64,000 bases of DNA. Source: Gerris lacustris (taxonomy: Eukaryota > Arthropoda > Insecta > Hemiptera > Gerridae). A program made the translations under genes and the position numbers. The notes beneath the pieces are model-generated. The model saw only the letters and a program-made list of their open reading frames with translations. It made no database searches and was not told where the DNA came from. The stretch is from the NCBI GenBank assembly GCA_951217055.1, contig OX578276.1, positions 65,461,144 to 65,525,143 on the forward strand. The letters are read 5' to 3'. Below are positions 12,703 to 25,293 of the stretch, piece by piece; the first letter of the stretch is position 1, and each line of letters begins with the position of its first letter.

Positions 12703-13297
12703 CAACAGCTATCTATTCATAATGACACTGGTTGGAATGTAACGTTAAATTTCTTTGTAAGTCTCACCTAGCTCTAGGATATCGTCATAAAAGCTTGCTC
12801 CACTTTCAATGATCTTTTTGTAAACTTTCATTGGCTACAATTAGGTTCACTTGATTGGTTTAAACAGTGAATTTCTGGTTATTCAAGTTATATTTCACAC
12901 AACAGTAAATCAAAAGCAGCCTATAATTTTAATACTTATTTCTAACTTGTACCTTAATATATCCTTTTAATTGAGAATTTTTTGATAATATACTTATTAC
13001 AGTAATGATAAGTGTTGTTTTCCATCAGTGTAGTATGTACTGAAGTAGAATCTTTATATAATGAATCTCGGCAGAAAATAATTAGTGAAAAAGAGATATT
13101 GTTCAAGGGAGATTTCACTAAACCTAGGTTCAGGCTAGATTATTTCGATAAATAGAGGTTGGAAAAAATGTTTAATATTTATTTTTGAAAATCCCTCAAG
13201 AAGAAACATGTCTTACCTCCCTAGGATCAGTCAAAGACCTTGGTTTCAGGCCAATGTTACAAGTACCTTAACCACTTCACAACAATAATCACCTAGA

Positions 13298-13299
<2 letters not shown>

Positions 13300-13344
<45 letters not shown>
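13300..13344 (+). repeat. Poly-A run, 45 bases
   Basis: Long A homopolymer. No retrocopy or SINE body could be recognised directly upstream, so its origin is open. Confidence 0.9.
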
Positions 13345-13346
<2 letters not shown>

Positions 13347-14928
13347 GGGTGATATTCGCAAATAGTTGAAGGATGCTTTTTCAAGTTAGTAAGAAACCAA
13401 AAATGAGCAAAGAAATACTATCAAAATTAAAAAAGAAAAAGAATACAGCTGTAGCAATATCTAACCACAGCTTAAGATTAGTAGATGTAAAGGATAAAGT
13501 AATGAAATGAACTATTAAAGTTCTTCTTAAAATAAATAAAAAACATACATTAAATAACTTTGTATTGAATTATTTGTACAATGAATAAAAATTTAAATAA
13601 CTTTTAATCAACATCGTAAAACTAAATAATTTAACATGATATTCTTATATTATAATGCAGTTCCCCTAAAAAATAATAATAAAATAATGCAAAATAAATA
13701 AAAAGAAAAAAAATTAAACACATCTTTTTATACTTATTAACCTATTCTATATACATTGGGCATAATAAAAAGATTTCATCAATATTGCTTAACATAAGCA
13801 TGAACCTAACTGTCATATAAAACAAAGAAATCAATTATAATATTAATAAAAAATTTAACCAATATCAAGGGTCAAATAGTAATAATGATAATATTAATAT
13901 ATTTATAGTGATTTAAATTTGTAGAAAAGAAGATAGAAGATGCCGAAAAAAATATGTTTTAGAGGAGCATTTATAGTGGAATATTTGAACCGTGGAGGGG
14001 GGATATAACTATAAAGATACAAAATAAAGTCAATGTAAAAACTTTTTACTTTAACTGTTACCTAAATAGGTAACACACACAACTATGTTTTATAAATATA
14101 TTATGAAATAAGTTTTTTTTTCATTTATACAAACCCAAAATTTTAACAAGGAATAAAATGCTCTGGCCCCCTTCTAGGTACACACCACAGTGAATAATTA
14201 AAAAAAGATAAGAATAGTATCAGAAATTAATTCTTTCAAGAATAAAAAAGTTAATTATACATGCTTAAACAAAAAAGCAGTATTGTCATCCCGACTGAGG
14301 TTCATTTTCTCTAAAAATACAACACAAAAAAAAAAAAAATATATAATAATAATAATAATCATATTTCAAAGAATATTTTACGTCAAAGAGTATGTATATA
14401 TGATTTTATACTCATAATAAACCTGGTAAAAAAGTACGTTTAAATAAATGTTGCAAAAAAAACAAATCCACTCCTCTTTAATTAATTCAGCTTAGAAAAA
14501 AATTTTTTCGATAGAAAAAATGGTATACTTTTATTTATGAAACCCTAGTAATAAAATTTAAAAAAAAAAAAAAACTTTTATAAAACAAATTAATATAATA
14601 AGGAAAATAAGAATAATTTATATCATATAGGTGACTTCTAAAATGTAAGTAATGTGTAAATGTAAATTCCAAATCAAACATTAATTAAGTAATGAAATCA
14701 ATGACAAAAACTTAACTTAAAGCCCCAAAATGGAGACAACCAAAGTTTTAAAAAAAATATATATATACAATAAGTCAAGATATATTGCTAAGTATACTTT
14801 AAGACAATCATAGCAGGTTAGTTGAGTTTCATATATCATTAAGAAATTGGAATATACCAGTATCCAAACAGGGATTACAGTTTAACAGACATGTTTGAAC
14901 CGAGCTAGTAATACATTATGGTGTAGTT

Positions 14929-15173
14929 CAAAAACCGTCTTGACACAAAATAATTGTATTTTAAACAGTTGTATTGCGACCGGTTTCAGCTCATCTGATG
15001 CAGATGAGCTGATCAGATAATCTGCAGGCTAAAAAGGAAAGTACAAGTACAAGGACTTGTAAAGTTCCTTCATACGTTCGTTAACCTAAACATTATCTGA
15101 AGAAGGCTGCATCAGAAAAGCCGAAACTGGTCAATTATTTTATGTGAAGATGTTTGGTTTTTGAACTATGTCA
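14929..15173. mobile_element. MITE-like element with inverted ends
   Basis: The left end TGGTGTAGTTCAAAAACC and the right end (minus strand) TGACATAGTTCAAAAACC match, and both are followed by ACA.AAAATAATTG and a CCGGTTTC/CCAGTTTCGG motif. An internal GCTCATCTGATGCAGATGAG palindrome lies near 14988-15010. No target-site duplication is clear, so the class is unresolved. Confidence 0.55.
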
Positions 15174-16636
15174 ATTTCATGATGAGTCGCTATCATACAT
15201 TGGAGAAAAACTCAGTCGAGGATCTAGTAATACAGTAGAATGTAAAAAAAAAAAAAATCTAATAACAACTGAGCAAGGTTATTTTTCTGAAACTCTCAAC
15301 CAAAAATAATATTGGGGGGGAAAAAACACCCTTTCAAGTTTAAACTTTAATGTCGAGCAACTTCGTTCTTCAATCAAAGTTGGCAGCCCTAAGAGGTCAG
15401 AAAATTAAAATAATATTGAAAAATTTGTAAAAGGAAAATATATGATAATGATTTGTATGGTGTATATCTAGATTAAAAGATAATTTATTTAAGTGAACAC
15501 TAAGTTAAAAAATCAGTCTCATTTATTATGTGTGTGGCAATAATAATTAAATGGTCGCAGCAAATGAAGAGGCAGCAAAGTCAAGAGATCCAGCTCATAG
15601 CTTCATTTAAAATTGCAGGCAGCTAAGTTGCTTCTTTTTGTCATTTTATCAAATAAAGCATTATCCCCTAATATAAAAAATAAGATAAAAATCATCAGAT
15701 ACACTTCTATGTTTCAGAGGACATTACATTATAGATTTAACCTAAACATATGAACCCATTGTATATATTTCTCATGATTGCTAATCATGAGAAATTTGTG
15801 GTTGTTGCTAATTTCTTAATCAATGCAGGCTACAAGAAAACCTAACCACTAAAAGAATGGACTATAAAGAATTGAGATTCAAAGAATAAATAACAAGTGG
15901 TTAACAATTACATTATTTAAACTGAACTTTAGGACAGTGCGTCAATGTGGTGTTACTCTTTCAAAACATAATTATTTAGACCAGTAACAATAAATAAACC
16001 AATGATTTATATCAAATCCAATAAAATAAAAGGCCCACTAAATCAAATTTGGGGAAAACACTAAAATAAATTTGTCTTTAAAACATTAAAGACAAAGACC
16101 CCACCTAAAAAAAATCCCCTTCAATAATAATGCCCATGATTTTATGGTGGAATAAACCATTTTTTTACTAGTAGTAAAACCTCCACTAAGCACCAACATA
16201 CATAATTATAAAAATAAATAAAGTTCATTTAAAATAAATTAATATATTTTTTTATTAAAAAGTGGGTCATTAAAAAGTACCTTTTCTTAGTCATAGTCAT
16301 AACATAAGTAAATCTGTACATTTACAAATTTTATATTTTTGAATCACTCAATTTTTCTTGAACGTTTTTGGTTAGAGAATAACAATGACCAATTACAATA
16401 ATGTACATAAACCAATGTATATTCCAGCAGAGCATTTTTCACAAGGTTGAACATAATATATGTGTGTGTTTGTTTAAAAATAAATAATTTGTTATCAAAA
16501 TTTTGGACCAGTAGTATATAGAGTTTGTGCACCATTAGTTCCGAACAGTACAATAAATTAACTGTCTTTTCTACATTCACAAACTAGGAAGCTAGAAAAT
16601 GCAGAGAGGAGAGTTAAATGCTCTTGACTTGGTATT

Positions 16637-16644
<8 letters not shown>

Positions 16645-16671
<27 letters not shown>
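16645..16671 (+). repeat. Poly-A run, 27 bases
   Basis: A homopolymer preceded by a T7 run, on the 3' side of HCF. On the HCF strand it reads as poly-T, so it is not a retrocopy tail of HCF. Confidence 0.9.
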
Positions 16672-16934
16672 CCTAAGTTGCAATATTCTAAATATATGAG
16701 TAGGACTATAATATGGCATTCATTTTTTTCTTCAAAGAACGTAAAAGATTTTTTAAATAAATAAAAACGTCAATTCATTAATTGACACCTAAATATAATT
16801 TATGTATAAGTATTTCCAATATATATTTAATCCAAATTAAATATCAGAAAAACATAAAACGTAAAAATTAAAAGAAAATATATTTAACCATTTTATAAGA
16901 CATTATTTTTAGAAGTTAAACTTCACTTAAAGTT

Positions 16935-16944
16935 TATATATATG

Positions 16945-17020
<76 letters not shown>
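16935..17020. repeat. TA microsatellite
   Basis: About 85 bases of TA dinucleotides, interrupted only by TATGTATGTA near the start. It ends about 30 bases from the HCF stop codon, so it probably lies in the HCF 3' UTR. Confidence 0.95.
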
Positions 17021-17025
<5 letters not shown>

Positions 17026-17048
17026 AAGAAAGAAAAAAATTACTTAGT

Positions 17049-20000
17049 TTACTTGGTTCCACCCTGGAGCCACCTGACTTGTGTGGCAGGCCCAAAACCG
17101 AGTTTATTTTTAGCCGCTATCCTAAAGAGAATAGCAGGTTTAGTGCCAGTTTCTATCCTCGCTCCTTCTAGGGACTCATTAGATATAATGGCCTGAGTTT
17201 CCACTCCAGTATAGACTCTCTGGAAGTTGACATGTTGTTCATGAGGAGGCTTAGTCGTTGGAACTGCCAAACACACCGAGTAACCTGTAATCTTACCACC
17301 AGTACTCTCAGGGGGTAACCAGGAAATCAAAGCTCCTTCAGGCGTTTTGGATATTTTAATTTGGGTAGGTGGATGGGGTACACCAGCAGTCTTGGCTTTG
17401 GTTACAGGGGTTGGAGTTTCTGGTTTCTTGACTTGTTGAGTAGGTTGTTGAGACTGGTTCAGAAGCCAGCTCTTGGTTGATGCTGTGGTCATAGGAGCTG
17501 GGGAATTACTTGTAGCAGGGAGGGGCCTAGTTAGCACTGCTGCAGCTGCCATCAGATCTTCATCTGTCATTTCATTTTCTCCAGCTGAGGGTGTAAATTG
17601 AGTATCTCCAAGAACATTTCCTAATGCAAAAACTAATTGATCACTTTCTGATTTAAGGATAGTTTTAGCACCAGTCGGAGTTTCTCCCAGGGTAGTCCCA
17701 GCCACAGAAGTCGAGGAAGGTAACAAAGTATCAGCAGTAAGGGATGGCAAACTTCTTCCTTTTGGTGTTGTGTCAACATTTGTAATCCCACTAGGAGCGT
17801 CAATAAGACCTGCTTCGGCAGCAAGGGCTGTGAGAGCTGCGTCACTTGTAGCAGCACCCTCTGTCGAAGTATTAAATGTAGGCGTACTTTGAGTTTGTGG
17901 TTTGGGAGAGAGCAGTACTAATCTGTTGCTGTCAGGGAATATTTTCTGGGGAGTTGTGGTTGAGCCATCACTTGAAGGTGTGATAATGGAACTCCCAGGT
18001 AAGAGAGCCATAGTTTTATCTCCCATCTGTAATCTAATGTTTTTAAGGGTAGGAGATGAGGTAGGGGTATGGTGCAACAGATGTGAAGTATTTCCAAGAG
18101 ACGTCTTACCCTTGATGGTAACAGTCTTGGTTCCACCTGAACCAGGTACTTTGATTGTAATGGGTTTTGCAACAGAAAGAGAAGAGTTTCCTGCATTTGG
18201 CGGTAGCATAAGCATTCTAACGGGAGGTCCTGAGTTGGAAGCATTACTAGCACTGACCAGTTTGACAATAGTAGCTCCTTGGGGGATTCCTTTAGCTGTT
18301 GTAGTAGTTGTTGTAGTAGTTTTACCTTGGTATAAAGTCACCTTAGGCATTGCAACTGTCATACCCTGACTTGTTTTAACTAAGGTCACTATCTGAGGTT
18401 GACCTTGAGACCCAGGTTTCTGTAACAGAATTTGGGACTTGGGCTGTCCGGTAGGTAATGCAGATTTTAAAATAGTTGATGTTGGAGCAGAAATCCTAAT
18501 AGTTTGAGGTGAAGAAACGTTTTGAACATTTATAGCTTGTGCAGGACACCTAGGTGGAACAATCTTGGTTTGAGGAGAAACAGTAGTGGTTGTAGATGTG
18601 ACAGAAGATGTTGAAATAACAGCTGTCATGTTAATTTTATTAGTTGCAGAAGCAGCAGCGGCTAACGCATGTATACCAGTAACATCTTTGACTTCACTAG
18701 TTACAGGAGCAGTAACAGTAACAGGGGTCTGTATATTAGTCCGTGTTACAGTTCGTAGCACAGGTTTAATAACAGGACGGATAACAGGTCTGACTACAGG
18801 CTGAAGTACTTGAGGTTGCTGAAGAGTTTGCAAAGCGGCCTGAGCTTGTTGCTGTTGTTGAACTTGTTGCTGAATAGTTTGAGAGCTTTGTTTAATTGGT
18901 ACAGTTGCAATTTTAGGAGGTTGAACCTTCGTAGGAGAAGCTTGAGATCTGGGGGGCGTGGAAGTAGGAGATAGGGGCACTTCGTACTTCTGTATCTGTA
19001 AAATATAGCCTTCGGCACTTGCGACATTGGACCAAAAAACTTCTAACCCTGTAGTGGAAGCCTTGATTAATTGTACTCTACCTGCAGATTCTGGAGTATC
19101 AACCTCTAGATACCAAAGGTCCTTACAGCAAACTTGATTGTTCCAAGCCTTCCTATAGCCATCCCTTCCAGACCATATGTAAATCCTACAGTTTATACCA
19201 ACAGCACAATGTCCAGCTCTTGCCCGAGGTAAGTTCTCTTCAGAAGAATCTATAGCCAGTTCCTCCCAACTCATATTACTAAGGTTCAAGCAAGCAAGTT
19301 GATTGGTACATTTCCATTCTTTTTCATGAGTGGCCACTTTAACATCGTCTAACACAAGAGGTACCCACCCTCCAAACACATACATCTTATCACCTATGAC
19401 AGTAGAAGTGTGAAGAGATCTTGGGAGAGGAGGAATTCCGCCAATTTCTGGTTTACTCCAAGTCATTGTAGCTATATCAAGTATGTAAAGGTCTCCAAGG
19501 CGACTACCAGACATACCTCCATATATTATAAGTTTCGATCTTCCATATGAATCTGTGTGAGCAACAGCAGTATGAGATTCTCTGGGTGAAGGAGGAGTTC
19601 CAAAAGTAGATGGGGCCTCCCAAGCAGTCACATTATGGGGTCGCAGTTCTAACGAATAAAGGTCGTTAAGATATCTCACAGACACTGCACTAGGTACTTG
19701 GGGTTTGGGATCATCACAGTCATTGGCTAAACCACCAAATAGGAAAATCCTATGGCCAATCAAAGTGAAACTATGTCCTAAGCGAGGACATGGTGGATGA
19801 ACAAACTTAGGAGGTCTAGGCCTTAGCCTTTTCCATTCCCACTTGCTTGCTTGTAATTCATAAAGTTCATTAGAATATTTACCGTATTCAACCATACCAC
19901 CGAACACTAACAACCTGGTATTATCTACTGCGAAGCCGTACGCGGCGCAACCGGGAGGAATATCTCCCTTCATAGTTGGTATAAACCATTGATTGGTTGC

Positions 20001-20159
20001 AGTATTAAATACGTGCAATTCATCTACAATACCTTCATTGCCGCCACCAAAAACAACCATTAAATCTTTAATAGCAACAGCCCTGTGTCCATGTCTGGGC
20101 CTGGGCTGAGGTCCCTGAGAGTCGGATACTTTCTTCCACTTAAGTGTGGAGGCCGCCAT
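17049..20159 (-). CDS. HCF: Host cell factor (HCF) homolog, intronless ORF
   Basis: A single 1036-codon ORF. The start is the ATG at 20159 ([13 protein letters not shown]), which has A at -3 and G at +4; five codons upstream in frame begin only with GTG. Residues about 5-350 are a six-bladed kelch beta-propeller typical of HCF ([61 protein letters not shown]). A fibronectin-like segment follows at about 355-395 ([20 protein letters not shown]). Next come a Q-, S-, T- and P-rich middle and a C-terminal fibronectin-like segment ([20 protein letters not shown] to the stop). HCF is a nuclear scaffold that links transcription factors to chromatin-modifying complexes. I see neither the human-type cleavage repeats nor a taspase1 site, and the basic nuclear-localisation tail of vertebrate HCF-1 is absent. 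A potential donor (ACCAA|GTAAAC) overlaps the stop, so a further 3' exon is possible. Confidence 0.92.
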   Translation of the reverse strand: MAASTLKWKKVSDSQGPQPRPRHGHRAVAIKDLMVVFGGGNEGIVDELHVFNTATNQWFIPTMKGDIPPGCAAYGFAVDNTRLLVFGGMVEYGKYSNELYELQASKWEWKRLRPRPPKFVHPPCPRLGHSFTLIGHRIFLFGGLANDCDDPKPQVPSAVSVRYLNDLYSLELRPHNVTAWEAPSTFGTPPSPRESHTAVAHTDSYGRSKLIIYGGMSGSRLGDLYILDIATMTWSKPEIGGIPPLPRSLHTSTVIGDKMYVFGGWVPLVLDDVKVATHEKEWKCTNQLACLNLSNMSWEELAIDSSEENLPRARAGHCAVGINCRIYIWSGRDGYRKAWNNQVCCKDLWYLEVDTPESAGRVQLIKASTTGLEVFWSNVASAEGYILQIQKYEVPLSPTSTPPRSQASPTKVQPPKIATVPIKQSSQTIQQQVQQQQQAQAALQTLQQPQVLQPVVRPVIRPVIKPVLRTVTRTNIQTPVTVTAPVTSEVKDVTGIHALAAAASATNKINMTAVISTSSVTSTTTTVSPQTKIVPPRCPAQAINVQNVSSPQTIRISAPTSTILKSALPTGQPKSQILLQKPGSQGQPQIVTLVKTSQGMTVAMPKVTLYQGKTTTTTTTTAKGIPQGATIVKLVSASNASNSGPPVRMLMLPPNAGNSSLSVAKPITIKVPGSGGTKTVTIKGKTSLGNTSHLLHHTPTSSPTLKNIRLQMGDKTMALLPGSSIITPSSDGSTTTPQKIFPDSNRLVLLSPKPQTQSTPTFNTSTEGAATSDAALTALAAEAGLIDAPSGITNVDTTPKGRSLPSLTADTLLPSSTSVAGTTLGETPTGAKTILKSESDQLVFALGNVLGDTQFTPSAGENEMTDEDLMAAAAVLTRPLPATSNSPAPMTTASTKSWLLNQSQQPTQQVKKPETPTPVTKAKTAGVPHPPTQIKISKTPEGALISWLPPESTGGKITGYSVCLAVPTTKPPHEQHVNFQRVYTGVETQAIISNESLEGARIETGTKPAILFRIAAKNKLGFGPATQVRWLQGGTK

Positions 20160-20700
20160 GATCGGACAAAACACTGAGCGTCGTTCAACAGTAGCAGTCC
20201 AGGTGTAAACATAGAACAGAACGATTGATTAGGACGCGGTGGCCAGCGGAACGCATAAATTAAGTTAGAACGCACATAAATAACAAATAAATACGAACTA
20301 ATAGCAATATTAACTAAAGTAAAATAGTAAAATTCTTCACTGACAGTTCGTAAAAGAAATCGACAGGGCAATCGGCGTTAACCGCACTAGCGAACCTAGT
20401 GACTATTCGGTGAAGCTTGGAGACGTTCCTAGTACATAGGGGACGCAGAACAACACTGGTCTAACCTAGTTGGTAAAACCGAATACAGTTATGGGGTCCG
20501 AAACAGCTTAATAACTATGAACAAGGGTCTGAGAATAATGGGACATTTTTGGAGTGGAGAGTGCTTCGAAAGTTATACATACAATTTATCTATACCATCG
20601 TACACTCCTCGTTCACAGCCGTTCCTCCAGCAAACATGGCCGCCCTTTGATATCATTTTCCGAGTGTCCGCCAAATCAGTTAAGTTTGTTTTGTTTATTG
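20160..20700 (-). promoter_or_regulatory. HCF 5' region, GC-richer
   Basis: The 500 bases upstream of the HCF ATG are less AT-rich than the surroundings and contain several CpG-bearing words. No TATA box is evident near a plausible start. This is inferred to be the 5' UTR and promoter from position only; small frames here are not convincing genes. Confidence 0.4.
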
Positions 20701-20729
20701 TAAACAACTTTTTTAAGTTGATGGGTTGA

Positions 20730-21360
20730 CCTGACTGACTACCTCAGTGGATGCAAATGCAAAATTTATTTTGTATCAGAAATAATATTTTAGTCTCCAT
20801 TTGCTATCGTGTTTACTAGAACTCTTCTTATTAAAACCTTATGAAGACTATTCGAGAATTCGTGTCATGTTAAATCAAATCTTACAATAGAGCATAAAGG
20901 CTTCAACTTCAAACCATAAACTCAAACATCTATATATTTTCATTGAAGGGGAAACTGATATATTTTTAATTTCTATCTTTTTTTAATCATATTTTTCCTC
21001 TTGCCAGTTAGAATTTTAATTCTATTATTGTTACTTATAACTATACTATTATAGTCGAGTCGGCAACTAGCGGCATTCCTAGCCTAACGAGTCTAACGAC
21101 AACGACTAATTAATACTATTAGTTGTTAGTTGTCTCGTCAAGGGGAATGGTAGGGGGAATTAACTATTTTTAAACATTTATGATTTGGAATAAAAATATT
21201 GGTCACGAGTTAATAGAAAGAAGGCGGGAGAAGGGAATACACTTATAAACAATTTAATTTATAAATTGTTGCTTTACATATTATATGGCCCCCTCCCCCC
21301 CCCCCCTCAAAAAATATAGTGTAAGTATATTTTATAATTAACATAAGCAATAGCAAATAT
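20730..21360. other. Non-coding intergenic sequence
   Basis: No gene or element boundary is visible. It contains a C12 run at 21295-21306. Confidence 0.5.
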
Positions 21361-22600
21361 AGTCCAGTCAATAGGGAGTTTTGCCGTGCAAAAGGTGGTG
21401 TAGAAACGAGTTTGATACTAAGATCTGGGTCCTGATTAAAAATCCAAGTTTTCGACAACAGGGGGGGGGGGGGGGGGGGGGCAGGTACAAAAATTGAGTT
21501 TTTTCACTATAACTCCTCAACAGTTAATCCTATGGAAAAACATAATCAGCACAAAATTAAACATTTTTTTGTAACTCTATTGTGTAACGAGTTACAGTGG
21601 CGTAGGTATGAGTATTTTTTTCCGAAAAATAGCCCAACTCTAAATTTTTAATATTTAAAAAATTATTAGGGGCTATTCTTTACTAGCCCAGGAACAAAAG
21701 GCTTTTGAACTACAAAATGAGGGGTGGGAACACTTTTTGATAGATCTTATTTGAGTTTTTGACTTGGGGGGAGGGAGGGGGGTTAACACGATCAATCATG
21801 TTGAAAGAAAGGTACAAGAAATTGATGTTTATTAAAAAATAATTCCTCAACGGTTTATCCTATAACAAAATGTTTTATACAAACTTAAAGTAGACAACAT
21901 TTCATTCTTTTTCTGTTAATACATTTTTTTTGTAACTAGATTGTGTAACGAGTTACAGCGGCGGAAACGTGAGCATTTTTTTTTCAAAAATTCGCAATTT
22001 TTCATATTTTAAAAATGATTTGTGGCTATTCTTTACTAGCCCAGGACAAAAATAGGCATTTGAACTACAAAAGGTGGGGTCGAAATACTTTTTGATTGAT
22101 GTTTGAGTTTTGATTGATGTTGTTGGTAAATGGAAAAAAAAATACAATATAGTTTATTCATGCAAATTTTACCATTAAAAGAGAGTTCGATATTATTTGT
22201 ACAAAAATATGTTTTCGCCGCTGTAACGTTACACAATCTAGTTGCAAAAAAAAATTCATTTGCAAAACTTGTAAGTAATATTGTCTTCTTTAAGTTTGTA
22301 TAACACATTATGTTGTCATAGGATCGACCGTTGAGGAATTATTTTTTAGAAAACAACCATTTCTTGCACCTTTCATCATCATAGATCGCACATCCCCCCC
22401 CCCCCCAAAAAAACTCAAATAACATCTATCAAAAAGTATTCTATCCCACCTCAAAAGCCTAGCCACAAATCGAAGGTTGAAAACTTGGATTTTTAATCAG
22501 GGCCCAGACCTTAGTAACAAAATCGTTAATGTATAAAAATCGTTTCTACACCACCTTTTAGGGCACGGTTAGGGCCTTTTTTCTCCCCATTGACTGAACT
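21361..22600. mobile_element. Fold-back element, 1.24 kb, with internal tandem units
   Basis: The ends are inverted copies: AGTCCAGTCAATAGGGAG on the left and AGTTCAGTCAATGGGGAG on the right (minus strand). Both run into AAAAGGTGGTGTAGAAACGA and CTGATTAAAAATCCAAGTTT. Inside, a unit of about 380 bases (CTCCTCAACGGTTTATCCTA, TGTGTAACGAGTTACAG, GCTATTCTTTACTAGCCCAG) occurs twice in tandem (about 21510-21750 and 21840-22090) and once inverted (about 22190-22440). Poly-G (21461-21481) and poly-C (22394-22406) runs sit symmetrically near the two ends. No transposase is present. Class unknown; no duplication could be set with confidence. Confidence 0.65.
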
Positions 22601-22920
22601 AGTAATCAAATGTTCATTTTTTTAACAACAGAAGAGTTACATCATTAAAATAAATTATTTAATACCCACTTAAGATATTTGGACACTTTTTAGCATGGGA
22701 ATTTTAGTAATTGTGAGAGCTCTAACATTTTTTTTTTAATTTTGAAAAAAAAAAAAAAAATGGCATTTGTTACCAAAATATTTTAATAAATATTAACTGA
22801 ATTACCGTATTTGTATTCAAAATTTATACTTATCTTTCCTGGTGGTTTCAAAATTTCTTATAATACAGTAAGTATCAAATAGCCTTTTATGATGGTTGGA
22901 AAAATAGTGATCCCTTGAAA

Positions 22921-22985
22921 CAGTGCTGGATTTATATTTACTAAAGAGGCAGAGTAGGTACGTGCCCATGGGCCCTGAGCTTTGA
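22921..22985 (+). mobile_element. Possible solitary hAT terminus
   Basis: CAGTGCTGGATTTA followed by GGGCCC-containing sequence matches the style of the two hAT left ends in this window, but no matching right end or 8-bp duplication was found. It is probably a truncated relic. Confidence 0.35.
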
Positions 22986-23385
22986 AGGGTAACCAGTGTA
23001 AGAATTTGTAAAACAAATATTATCCCAGTATTTATATTTATTGTAGTGTTATAAATATTTCATTCTCCAAAATGAGGAGAGCCAATCGAGGTCATTTAAT
23101 TAAATGTAGAAAATAACAATATGAAAATTGCTGAGACTTTCTTTGAGTGGATTATGATAATTTTTCTCTGAATATTGTGTATGTACTATTTCAACTCTCA
23201 TTTCACCAGGTCTTCATCCTTGAGATAAGGATAACAAATTTTTAATTGAATTTTTGCTAAATAGTTATTTATGCCTAACATAGGGTTGACTAAGCTATAA
23301 TTTTTCAGATCCTCATACTAGCTTTAATCTCTAAAAAGTAGTGTTATAACCATTATATTCCTTTGGCACCGCATTTATTTTACAT

Positions 23386-24130
23386 TTGCAGGGGAGTGAT
23401 AGTAATAGTGTTCTACATTTTGCCACATTTTTCCCTTATAGGTACTTGATGCGAACATGGTTGGTAAATGGAGCAAAGCACTCAACGACACATCATGTTG
23501 AAACCAAAGGGTCACCAGTTTTCATAAAGGCACGTCACTTACTTCCAGACAAGATGAAGGACCCAAAGAGAGAATTTGATGCTATGATAAAACAAATTAT
23601 CTGTCGACATTCTAGAAGTAACTGGGCTAGTGCACTTCACATGGTTAGAAAGAAAATGGAAAGTGGCGACCATGCAGTGACTTTCAACAATTGAATGCGG
23701 TTACTATACCAGAAAGGTACCCTCTCCCTCTCGGACACGACATTGTTCGAAACCTTGTGGGATGCTCAATTTTTTTTACCCTAAACTTGAAAAAAGCTTA
23801 CCACCAAATTCCATGGAGCCTGGAGATGTCCATAAAACCTTTATCATAGATCACACACAGATGTACATAAACCTTTATCATCGAGATACTTCGAGGACTC
23901 AATTTCCCGTTCCATATTGACTATATCCTTTTCACCTAGAAGGAATAGGACAGATCATGTCATGTCATGTCATGTGTTCAGGTGATTGCAGAGTTACGTC
24001 CTTTCACTCAATCCTACAAAATGACTCAGACAATAAGACAAAATTTCTTGGACATTGAGATACAACTTCAGGTATCTGCCCACTTCCGGAGAAGGTTAAT
24101 GCGATCACTGCATCGCAGAGGCGGAATATT
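23386..24130 (+). pseudogene. Gypsy-type retrotransposon pol relic
   Basis: The frame 23386-23694 shows the N-terminal part of a gypsy reverse transcriptase: a HHVETKGSPVF segment, an LLPDKMKDPKREFDAM segment and a NWASALHMVRKK segment. After a stop the match continues in another frame near 23697-23815 (ERYPLPLGHDIVRNL, LKKAYHQIPW). Weak traces (GICPLPEKVNAI) continue to about 24105. The catalytic YxDD region, integrase and LTRs are not recognisable. It is frameshifted, truncated and dead. Confidence 0.7.
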
Positions 24131-25290
24131 GTAGCTGCTGTCAGGACAAAATGTGCTGTACTTAATTGGCAATTGATTGACACATACTTTCAATCCGCTC
24201 TACCCTAGTACCTCAGTACCTGGTACTAATATCAGGGGGAAGTTTTTAAATTAAAGAAAGACATTACTACGCTCAAGAAATCCTTATTGAAAGTAGCAAT
24301 GTAAATAATACATTTTTAAGGATAAAAGGGGTATTTTCAAAAGGAACTGTAGATTGAACCTATTGGACCTAATTTACTAAATTAGGTGTCATGTGGCAAA
24401 CATTGACTTGGTTACCAACCTACATTTGTTTACCACTTATAAATAATCATTTGTCTGAATAACTATAAAGCCAAAGGAATGATTAGTCTAAATAACTTTG
24501 GGACGAAGGAACATCACACTTCTGTATGTAAAACTGATGACATTATTTAGTCTTAATAACTATTAATGCAAGGAAATATTTACTCATTAAAGTAATTTTG
24601 GATGGATAACCAAGTAAATGTGTGCCGAACTGGTAAAGGTAACGGCTGTTCCAAATATACAATCAAAATAAATAAGTTTAATTCGAAAAATTCTTATTTA
24701 AGTATAATAACTGTTTTATAAAAAATACAATAAAAAATATTACACAAATTTAATATTAATTATTACTGAATCACCAACATTATTTTAATTTTAATTAAAA
24801 CAAAACATTCTTAGAATTAAATAAAGGAGGAATAAATTTCACTGAGGCACCCTTCTTCAATTAAATAAATGACTTGATCAAATTAATAATATTTTAAAAA
24901 ACACCCCCCCCCCCCCCGCTTTTACTGCACATGGGTCATTAGCAATGAAAAACACTTATATTATTTGTTGGATTATGTCAGAGAGGGTCCTCAAGGAGGC
25001 ACTGTGGAAATCTAATATGAACATGAGTCATGTACAATTACTAATAACCACACACATAATACTTTTTTCATAGTACAAAATTCTTAAAATTAATATATTT
25101 TTTTAACAACTTGACTGAGTATTATAATAAAATTAATTCTCCCATTAATAAGACCTTAAAAAGAATGGTGGAAGCAAAGTCATGATTTTCACCTAACCAA
25201 ACAATCTCACCATTTTTTAACAACAATTTCACTCTTCTTGGTCATAGGAGGTAATTTATTTTCTTCTTTTCTTTTTTAAAAAATTAATCA
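24131..25290. other. AT-rich non-coding sequence
   Basis: No gene seen. It holds a C14 run at 24904-24917 and otherwise plain AT-rich DNA between the gypsy relic and a TA-flanked MITE. Confidence 0.5.
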
Positions 25291-25293
25291 CTA

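Larger units (their letters stand above)
9838..13299. other. Non-coding intergenic sequence with old repeats
   Basis: No host gene is visible. Contents are C/G homopolymers (10646-10659, 11768-11778, 12688-12702), a possible transposase fragment at 10170-10364 and a diverged duplication at 11087/12113. The rest is AT-rich sequence without recognisable features. Confidence 0.5.
13345..17048. other. AT-rich 3' flank of the HCF gene
   Basis: Very AT-rich sequence with many short A and T runs. Part of it is presumably the HCF 3' UTR, since several minus-strand AATAAA-like hexamers exist, but the end cannot be fixed. It contains one inverted-repeat element (14929-15173), a poly-A run (16645-16671) and a TA microsatellite (16935-17020). 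A small perfect hairpin (TTTCTCATGAT / ATCATGAGAAA) lies near 15770-15796. No other coding region is seen. Confidence 0.5.

Noticed and set aside
15770..15796. Perfect small hairpin TTTCTCATGAT / ATCATGAGAAA as a terminator
   Set aside because: Animal genes do not use intrinsic terminators, and short hairpins arise often in AT-rich DNA.
16645..16671. Poly-A run as evidence that HCF is a processed retrocopy
   Set aside because: The run is on the strand opposite to the HCF transcript, so it cannot be its poly-A tail.
17902..18369. 155-codon plus-strand frame and several other long frames within 17600-19030
   Set aside because: They lie antisense or out of frame to the HCF coding sequence, in its low-complexity S/T/Q/P-rich part. 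Valine- and leucine-rich translations there are expected shadows.
20160..20174. Five-codon N-terminal extension of HCF
   Set aside because: It would start with GTG. The ATG at 20159 has a strong Kozak context and matches the usual HCF N-terminus.
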